From Prevotellaceae bacterium UBA2738 (lineage in GTDB: Bacteria; Bacteroidota; Bacteroidia; Bacteroidales; Bacteroidaceae): DNA of 18,908 nucleotides. The notes under the pieces are model-generated. The model was not told the origin of the DNA and searched no databases. It saw nothing but the letters and a program-made list of their open reading frames with translations. Positions 1-7,100 of the stretch are shown here, in pieces. The position numbers and the translations under genes were made by a program. The DNA is taken from the NCBI GenBank assembly GCA_002353585.1, contig DEJW01000016.1, forward strand, positions 5,470-24,377. Reading direction: 5' to 3'. Every line of letters starts with the position of its first letter. Positions within the stretch are counted from its first letter, which is position 1.

Positions 1-164
1 CCAACTTCAACATTCCAGTAATTACCAAACGCATCATCAATGGCATCCCATATATTTTCTGGGAGTTCAAAATCGATACCATTTAATACAACTTTGTGCA
101 TCACTTCTGAAGAAAATGCTCCTGGAGCTTTGGGGTCTAATAGATACTTTTCCATACATGACAT
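1..164 (-). CDS. Unknown protein, 5' end only (truncated by window edge)
   Basis: Reading leftward from ATG at 164-162 gives 54 codons with no stop before the window edge. The start of the product is MSCMEKYLLDPKAPGAFSSE and the last residues seen are YWNVEV. A second in-frame ATG at 155-153 is an equally possible start. No signal peptide, membrane segment or known motif is visible; the fragment is acidic and soluble-looking. A good Bacteroidetes promoter lies just upstream (182-213), which supports this as a real gene with a very short leader. I do not recognise the family. Confidence 0.6.
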   Translation of the reverse strand, partial: MSCMEKYLLDPKAPGAFSSEVMHKVVLNGIDFELPENIWDAIDDAFGNYWNVEV

Positions 165-181
165 ATTTTAAAAATCGAGTG

Positions 182-213
182 CAAAGATAGAACGATTTTA
201 CTGTCAAACCAAA
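182..213 (-). promoter_or_regulatory. Bacteroidetes-type promoter for the truncated left-end gene
   Basis: On the minus strand TTTG (213-210) is followed after 20 nt by TATCTTTG (189-182). This matches the Bacteroidetes sigma-ABfr consensus TTTG-N19-21-TAnnTTTG. Transcription should start near 178, about 14 nt before the ATG at 164. Confidence 0.7.
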
Positions 214-299
214 TTTTCAGAGCAGAAAAACGCATTACCATAACAATTGTTAACATGCTGATATTTAATTATTTAAATATATATTTTATATAATAATAT

Positions 300-317
300 A
301 CAGGGGTATACCCCTGT
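300..317. repeat. 18-bp perfect palindrome, candidate operator
   Basis: ACAGGGGTA is followed directly by its reverse complement TACCCCTGT, giving a gap-free GC-cored palindrome inside a very AT-rich stretch. The G/C-rich arms around a TATA centre look like a dimeric regulator site. The nearest gene start is at 164, about 135 bp away on the minus strand. No regulator can be named. Confidence 0.5.
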
Positions 318-459
318 TAAAAATATAATTAAATATAAGTAAGGAAAAGGCTATTTACATTTTTTAAGACTCCCATTTCTATGTTAGAAGAGTTTATTTT
401 CTCCAAACAATGGGGAGAAAAAGTATAGAAAAATGAATTTTACGCCATTTCAACATCCT

Positions 460-516
460 AACCTCCCTAAATAGGCGTTGAGCCCAGTGTTTATGCGCCT
501 TCACGATAGGGAGGTT
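460..516. repeat. ~55-bp inverted-repeat element, copy A
   Basis: Perfect 10-bp arms AACCTCCCTA (460-469) and TAGGGAGGTT (507-516) enclose a core with AGCCCAGTGTTTATGCG and a smaller stem AGGCG/CGCCT. A diverged copy lies at 802-855. Both have the arms, the AGCCCAGT word and ATGCG in the same order. Confidence 0.6.
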
Positions 517-525
517 GACTTTCCA

Positions 526-591
526 AACCTCCCTTCAACCTCCCTTCAACCTCCCTTCAACCTCCCTTTAACCTCCCTTAGACCTTCCTTG
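526..591. repeat. 11-bp tandem repeat, about six units (AACCTCCCTTN)
   Basis: Units start at 526, 537, 548, 559, 570 and 581. The first three are identical AACCTCCCTTC, the fourth and fifth differ in the last base, and the sixth is degenerate. The C-rich strand is on top here. The facing array at 750-793 has the G-rich strand on top, so the two could pair. Confidence 0.8.
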
Positions 592-680
592 AAGACTATA
601 ATTAAAGACAACATAGACAACATAAAACAACTATAAGAGGTCAGTTCAGCAAACCTGCAGAACTGGTTTTATTTAATATC

Positions 681-702
681 ATTTTGGCAAGTTTGCCAAA
701 AT
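681..702. repeat. 22-bp palindrome beside a minus-strand -7 box
   Basis: ATTTTGGCAA (681-690) and TTGCCAAAAT (693-702) are perfect 10-bp arms around GT. Immediately right of it, 704-711 reads TATCTTTG on the minus strand, a consensus Bacteroidetes -7 element, though no TTTG is found at the right distance upstream. Any start site would fall inside the palindrome. No minus-strand reading frame follows, so the target, if any, would be an untranslated RNA. Confidence 0.4.
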
Positions 703-749
703 ACAAAGATAACGTTGAACAGAGTTGTTCGAGTTGTATTTATCAAAAA

Positions 750-793
750 AAGGAGGTATTAGGGAGGTGTAAGGGAGGTATTAGGGAGGTGTC
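750..793. repeat. 11-bp tandem repeat, four units (AGGGAGGTNNN), inverted relative to 526-591
   Basis: Units at 750, 761, 772 and 783 alternate between endings ATT and GTA/GTC, giving a 22-bp super-period. The conserved core AGGGAGGT is the reverse complement of the CCTCCCT core at 526-591. It also contains an anti-SD-like GGAGGT, but no gene follows it. Confidence 0.75.
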
Positions 794-801
794 AGAGCCC
801 T

Positions 802-855
802 ACCTCCCTATGCTCAGCCCAGTAACCATGCGGGATAAGGTGGAATTAGGGAGGT
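802..855. repeat. ~55-bp inverted-repeat element, copy B
   Basis: Arms ACCTCCCTA (802-810) and TAGGGAGGT (847-855) are perfect 9-bp inverted repeats. The core contains AGCCCAGT and ATGCG as in copy A (460-516), but the rest has diverged. The similarity of spacing (54 versus 57 bp) and core words suggests a common origin. Confidence 0.55.
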
Positions 856-858
856 TGC

Positions 859-882
859 TCACGAAAAAAATTTTTTTCGTGA
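859..882. repeat. 24-bp perfect palindrome with A7/T7 centre
   Basis: TCACGAAAAAAA is followed directly by its reverse complement TTTTTTTCGTGA with no spacer. Transcribed from either strand it would give a hairpin with a U-run in its 3' arm. It could act as a bidirectional terminator or extrude as a cruciform. Confidence 0.6.
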
Positions 883-886
883 AAGT

Positions 887-928
887 AAAAAGTAATAATT
901 AAAAAGTAAAAATTAAAAAGTAATGATT
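887..928. repeat. 14-bp tandem repeat, three units
   Basis: AAAAAGTAATAATT (887), AAAAAGTAAAAATT (901) and AAAAAGTAATGATT (915) repeat in register. The AAAAGTAATG word links this tract to the neighbouring 21-bp array. Confidence 0.6.
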
Positions 929-944
929 TTTCTGATGAAAAGGT

Positions 945-1060
945 AAAAGCTATGCTTTTAGAGATAAAAGTAATGCTTTTAGCGCTAGAAGTAATGCTTT
1001 TAGCTGCAGAAGTAATGCTTCTGCATGCAGAGGTAATGCTTCTATAAGGTGAAAGCAATG
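945..1060. repeat. 21-bp-period palindromic array, left copy (about 5.5 units)
   Basis: Units begin at 945, 966, 987, 1008, 1029 and 1050 (partial). Each carries a near-palindromic core RAAGYAATGCTTYT, in which AAAAG/CTTTT arms flank an AATG-type centre. The junctions between cores are palindromes too (AGCGCT, CTGCAG, CTGCATGCAG). The 21-bp spacing equals two DNA helical turns. The same array occurs at 18607-18691 in the same orientation. Confidence 0.8.
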
Positions 1061-1066
1061 CACAAG

Positions 1067-1098
1067 AAAAGCACTTACGATTGCTCGCAAGTGCTTTT
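1067..1098 (-). terminator. Rho-independent terminator of the NRPS operon
   Basis: On the minus strand AAAAGCACTT pairs with AAGTGCTTTT, extended by a G-U wobble and CGA/TCG, and capped by a GCAA tetraloop. A U-rich run follows. The wobble position would be an A-C mismatch on the plus strand, so the hairpin favours the minus-strand transcript. It begins about 20 nt after the NRPS stop at 1119. Confidence 0.75.
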
Positions 1099-1118
1099 TC
1101 TTTTATACATTTTCTATA

Positions 1119-4100
1119 TTACTTAGTCTCAAAATATCCGAAGCCACTGATGGCGGTAAGCATACGCTCTACATAGTCCCAAGCGGTGTCACTCCAGTGG
1201 AAGCCCAGACGGTGGAGCACGGCACAGGTGTAGCGGTTGTCACGATCTATGAATACAGCCTTTTGTCCGTGAGCCATATCCTGATAGGCAAGCATGGCAG
1301 AGAGCAGCTTCGCCTTCTCAGGGTCTTGTCCAGCCTCAGCAAGGGCTTTCTCGAATTCATCCCTTTCTACGAAACGTATCTCTTTTCCTACCTTACTCAA
1401 GAGTTGCAGAACATCACCGAAGAGTTCTGTGTGATTGTTGAATGGTTGGAAGACGGTACACTCTTTTGGAGTGGATGCAAGGAGCACCACAGCCTTTGCT
1501 GTCTCGTCGATAGGAGACATCTCAGTGAGTTCGTCATAATCGTCGTAAGAACAGCACCCAAGTGTGTTGAACACCTTGAGGCGACCCATGTAACTGTTAC
1601 TGTTGAAGTTAGCCTGGAACTCACCATCGTAGCTACGAGGTGCCAGATTACCCACACGCATAACCTTAGCATTGAGTCCATGATGGGCAACAGCATCGAG
1701 AACAATTCTTTCTGCAAGGAACTTGGAGTGGATATAACGGTTGTCGAGGAACTGTCCGAACCAGAACTTGCGCTCATCGAGTGTCGGCACTTCTTCACCA
1801 TTATTGCGAATTACCCATACCTCGCCTACAGAGGTCGTAGATATATGTATCAGTTTGGCTCCTGTCTTCATACAGAACTCCACACAACGCTTGGCTCCAC
1901 CGATATTCACATCCTCAATGTCCGTAGTCTTAGAGAAGTGCTTCACATTGGCAGCACAGTTGAAGACGGTGTCAATGGAATTGACAGTTGACAATTGACA
2001 ATTGACAATTTCATTGAGGTCTTGTGTAACATCGCCGTTGACGACGAAGAGGCGGGTACCGAATAGTTCCTTGAACGAAGACTCGAAATAGTAGAACAAC
2101 AGATTCTTCAGTCGGCGCTCAGCACCCTCCTGATCTTGCTCACGCACGAGGCAGGTGATGGTAGGAGCATCAGAATCGATGAGCTCGCGCAGTACATGGA
2201 TGCCCAGATAACCTGTAGCACCTGTGAGGAGCACATTGCCCAACTGCTGGCGCTCGCCCTTGACGAAGGTCTCTACCCTATTCTGCTGCAGGATGGCATT
2301 GATGCCTGAATAGTCGAAGTTAGTCACCTCGTCGTCAGTATTCTCCACGGGTGTCTCACCCGTCACAAGCTGTGCCAACAGGCGTGGCGTAGGATGTGTG
2401 AACACTTCGCCGTAAGCCACATGGTGACCAGCCTTGTCGGCCTCGATGATTACCTTAGTAACCATGAGCGATGTTCCGCCAAGTTCGAAGAAGTTGTCGG
2501 TAGCACCAATCTTGTCCACAGACAATACCCCAGAGAATATACCACAGAAGAGTTTCTCGGTATCGTTGGCTGGCTCCACATACTCGTGGTCAGCAGCCTG
2601 AATGACAGGAGCAGGCAGTGCCTTCTTGTTCACCTTCTGGTTCTGGTTCAGCGGAATACTGTCAATCTGCATCGTAGCAGCAGGAATCATGTATGGCGGC
2701 TTCTGCTTGCCGATAAAGGCATTCAGTTCCTTGATGTCAACCTGCTCATCGCTGACGATATAGGCAGCAATAAACTTTCCGCCATTATCATAGTCAAAGG
2801 CTTGCACAGTAACATCCTTGATGCCAGGGTATTCGCGAATCACAGCCTCTACCTCCTTCATCTCAATGCGGAAGCCACGAATCTTCACCTGACCGTCGCG
2901 GCGACCCACGAACTGTATGTTGCCGTCAGGCAGATAGCGCACGATGTCGCCTGAGCGATAGACGCGAGAGTATTTCTCGTCATCAGAGAACGGATTGGCG
3001 ATATAGACCTCAGCTGTCTTATCAGGACGGTTAAGGTAACCACGACTGACATGCGGACCACTAACCCACAACTCACCCGTAGCACCCAGAGGGAGACGGT
3101 TGAACTGCTTATCAACAATGTAAAGGCGCATATTGTCGAGCGGTTTGCCGATAGGAATATCCTGCTCGTAGTCCTTCACCAGATAAGTAGTCGTAAAGAT
3201 AGTACACTCCGTAGGTCCGTAGCCGTTATGCAGGTTGTAGTTCTTAGGCGGTTGGATAGCCGAGAGTTTCTCACCACCAACTGAGAGATGCTTCAGAGAG
3301 TGGTTGTCCACATTAGTAGCAAACTGATAACCCACCTGCGTAGTGATAAACGAGTGAGTAATGTTGTTGGCATTGTAGTAGTCGTTGAGGTCAGGCAGGT
3401 TCAGACGGATGTCTTCACCTATTATATATACCGTAGCACCACAGGTGAGTGCTGGGTACATATCCATCATGCAGGCATCAAAGCCATAGCTGGCGTAAGC
3501 AGCCACATGACTGTCGGCTGTCAACTCATAATAGCGCTGATACCAGTGACAGAAGCACACGAGGTTGCCATGCTCCAGCTGACAGCCCTTAGGCACACCA
3601 GTAGAACCAGAGGTGTAGAGCATGATGAAGAGCCCTTCAGGCTTTAATTGACAATTGATAATTGATAATTGAGATCTGCTTTCCTCTGTAAGGGCAGGGA
3701 GTTGCTCTATATCCTTGGTCAGGAGCACATCGCCCTTGTACTCATCCACTATGTCACGCAGTTCCTCATCAGCTATCAGCAACTTAGCAGAAGCATCCTG
3801 CATCATGAAGTTCAAGCGCTCCTTAGGATAGCTTGGGTCGAGAGGCTGATAGGCACAACCTGCCTTGAGCACACCGATTGAAGCAACCACCATCCACTCG
3901 CTACGAGGAATGAGGATAGACACCACATCCTCGTTCTTCAGTCCTTGCTGAACAAGATATGCAGCAATTCTGTCAGACACCTCATCCACCTGCTTGTAGG
4001 TCAGTCGCACATCGTGATAAACCACAGCGATGTTGTCAGGCACTTTCTCCACCTGCTGACGGAACAGCGAAACGATGGTCTGCGTATTGTCATAAGGCAC

Positions 4101-7100
4101 ATCGGTCTGGTTGAAACTGTCGAGCAGAGTAACCTGCTTGTCATCAAGCAGCGAAACGGTCTTCAGCTGGGCATCAGGATTACTCATGAAGGCATTCGCA
4201 GCGTTGCTAATGGACTGTGCCAAAGACTGCATCAGCCCCTTGCTGTAGCGTCCGTTATCATATTGCAGACAGATGCTTGGCTTTCCCGTAGGGTCATTCT
4301 CAATGTAGAATGCGATGCGGAACTTTGGTGCATCAGACTCGAACAGTTCCATAGTCACAGGATGTCCCCTGTACTCATGTCCCTCTATGACACCCATCTG
4401 GTAAGCGAACATTATCTCTGCAGAAAGGTCGTAGTCGGAGGCAATACGTGCAAACGGATAACTCTCATGACGCAATGTCTCGTCGAAGTTCTTGCTGGTC
4501 TCGTTGAGGAACTCCATCACACTTTGCTCCTCAATGAAAGCACTCAGTGCCAACGTGTTTACAAACATACCCACGGTGTTGCTGATACGCAGGTCGGAAC
4601 GTCCGTTGCTGATGGTTGTGATGCACAGCTGCTCGTTGTTGGTGAAGCGTGACAGTGCATAGAACGTAGCAGCCAGAAGATGATGAGCTGGAGAGATATT
4701 CCTCTGACGGCAGAAGCTGTCGATTTCAGCGAAATCTAATGGGCAGTACAAAGTCTCCACTACGCCATTATCATGAGGATTGGTAAGGTCAGAAGGTACT
4801 TCCGTAACACCCTCTATCTTGCCCAATCGCTCCTGGAAGAAATCGCGTGCTTCAGCATATTCCTCACTATTCTCTGCTGTTTTCTGTGCAGCCACAAAGT
4901 CAGCATAGGTAAAGCTCTCTGGCTCTATCTTCATGCCGTTCATCAAGTCACACAACTGATCCAGGAACAGGTCAAACGAAGCACCGTCGAATATCAGATG
5001 ATGCACATCAGCCAGAAGATATACATTCTCTTCAGTAGTGACAATCTCCATGCGATACAGAGGTCCCTGTCTCAGGTTAAACGGCTTGACGAACTCCACC
5101 ATGTATTTCTTTATTTCGGCTTCGCCTATCTGGCTTTGTTCAATCACAACAGGCTGGTTAACATCAACTATCTGTATGATTTCGCCTTCCTGACTGTCGA
5201 AATGCACGTGGAACTGAGGGTGGGACTTGATGACGGTCTCTACAGACTTCTTAAACAGCTGAACATCTGTTCCCTTTGGGAAACGTATTGTTGCAGGGAT
5301 GTTATACACCGTTGATGTGGGCTGTTTCATGCAATCCACATATACACCCATCTGGGCGTATGACAACGGGATATTGCTCATGTCGGCATGCTTCACCTCT
5401 GCAGCAGTTTCCTGCTTGGCAGCATCTCCGCTCAACAGAGCCTTCAGTATCTCGTTTTCTATGCTCTGCACACTGCCAGTCTTAGCCAGTGCCTTAGAGT
5501 TCAGCGTCACGCCGAAGCGCTTGTTTATCTGTATGGCGAGCTTAATGGACATGATAGATGTCAGTCCCACATAGCCCAGCACTGTAGTAATACCAAAGTC
5601 CTCGGTATTGATAATCTCAGCAATGATATCGTGTATCTCCTGCTCCAGAACATTCAGCGGAGCCTGGGTTTGCTGCTGAGAATCAGCAACAGGCTTAACA
5701 GGAGCTGGCAGAGCTTTCTTGTTCACCTTCTGGTTCTGGTTCAGCGGTATAGCGTCTATCTGCATAGTAACGGCTGGAACCATGTAAGGCGGTTTCTCCT
5801 CGAGTATGAAGTTATTAAGAGCCTCAATATCCACCTGCTCGTCGCTGACGATATAGGCAGCAATAAACTTTCCTCCGCCATCTTCGTCGAATGCCTGTAC
5901 GGTAGCATCCTTGATGCCTGGGAACTGACGAATGACAACCTCTACCTCTTTGAGTTCGATGCGGAATCCACGAATCTTCACCTGACCGTCCTTTCTGCCC
6001 ACAAACTGAATGTTGCCGTCAGGCAGATAACGGACTATGTCGCCTGAGCGATAGACGCGAGAATACCTCTCGTCAACCGAGAATGGGTTGACGATATAGA
6101 CCTCGGCTGTCTTATCAGGACGGTTAAGGTAGCCACGACTCACCTGAGGACCGCTAATCCACAGCTCTCCCGTTGCACCTACAGGCACACGATGCCCTTG
6201 AGGGTCAACAATATAAAGATGTGTATTGTCAGTAGGTTTGCCGATAGGTATCTCCTTCAGAGTCTTGTCAACAGGATAAGTGGTAGTGAAGACGGTACAC
6301 TCCGTAGGTCCGTAAGCGTTATAGAACAGATAATTAGTTGGTGGAACGAGTGTAGCCAGTTTCTCACCACCAACGGAGAGATGCTTCAGCGAGTGGTTCT
6401 CAATGCTTGTAGCAAACTGGTAACCCACCTGAGTGGTCATGAACGAATGGGTGATGTCGTTTTGCTCAAAGTATTCGTTCAATGCTATGAGGTCTAAGCG
6501 TAGTTCCTCAGGAATGATATATACCGATGCACCACAGGTGAGTGCAGGATACAAGTCCATCATGCAGGCATCGAAGCCATAGCTGGCGTAAGCAGCCACA
6601 TTATGCTCTGGCTTGAGGTCGTAGTAACGCTGATACCAGTGACAGAAGCACACGAGGTTGCCATGCTCCAACTGACAGCCCTTAGGCACACCAGTAGAGC
6701 CTGAGGTGTAGAGCATGATGAAGAGCCCTTCGGGCTTTAATTGACAATTGATAATTGATAATTGAGATCTGCTTTCCTCTGTCAGGGCAGGAAGTTGCTC
6801 TATATCCTTGGTCAGCAGCACCTCGCCCTTATACTCATCCACTATGTCACGCAGTTCCTCATCGGCTATCAGCAGCTTGGCTGAAGCATCCTGCATCATG
6901 AAGTTCAAGCGCTCCTTAGGATAGCTTGGGTCGAGAGGCTGATAGGCACAACCTGCCTTGAGCACACCAAGCGAGGCAACCACCATCCACTCGCTACGAG
7001 GAATGAGGATAGACACCACATCCTCGTTCTCAAGTCCCTTTGCCACTATGTAGGCAGCTATGCGGTCTGATATTTCGTCAACCTCTTGATAGGTGTATTT

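Larger units (their letters stand above)
165..1118. other. Repeat-dense gene desert left of the NRPS
   Basis: I see no credible gene here. The short open frames are repeat read-through and lack a promoter, start context or recognisable protein sequence. The stretch is AT-rich, especially 263-300. It contains an 18-bp palindrome (300-317), an inverted repeat with arms 397-404 and 414-421, two ~55-bp inverted-repeat elements, two facing 11-bp tandem arrays, a palindrome at 681-702, a 24-bp palindrome at 859-882, a 14-bp triplicate repeat and a 21-bp-period array, ending in the NRPS terminator. Confidence 0.75.

Noticed and set aside
684..902. 72-residue plus-strand frame beginning with TTG, with an apparent SD in the GGAGGT repeats
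   Set aside because: The start is inside a palindrome, the SD-like words are the 11-bp repeats and lie inside the frame, and the residues follow the repeats.
846..1058. 70-residue minus-strand frame with repeated SITSA-like units
   Set aside because: The periodic protein is just the 21-bp array (seven codons per unit) read through; no promoter or usual start, and it lies at the terminator of the NRPS operon.
526..1060. Possible CRISPR array
   Set aside because: Repeat units are 11, 14 and 21 bp and directly abut; there are no unique spacers of about 30 bp and no cas genes.
1197..1991. 264-residue open frame on the plus strand opposite the NRPS reductase domain
   Set aside because: It is antisense to a well-supported domain, has no promoter or start context, and its product has no recognisable protein features.
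3945..6047. Long plus-strand open frames (3945-4652, 4773-5315, 5388-6047) opposite the NRPS
   Set aside because: They mirror codon bias of the real gene on the other strand; similar frames recur opposite both homologous modules, as expected of shadows.
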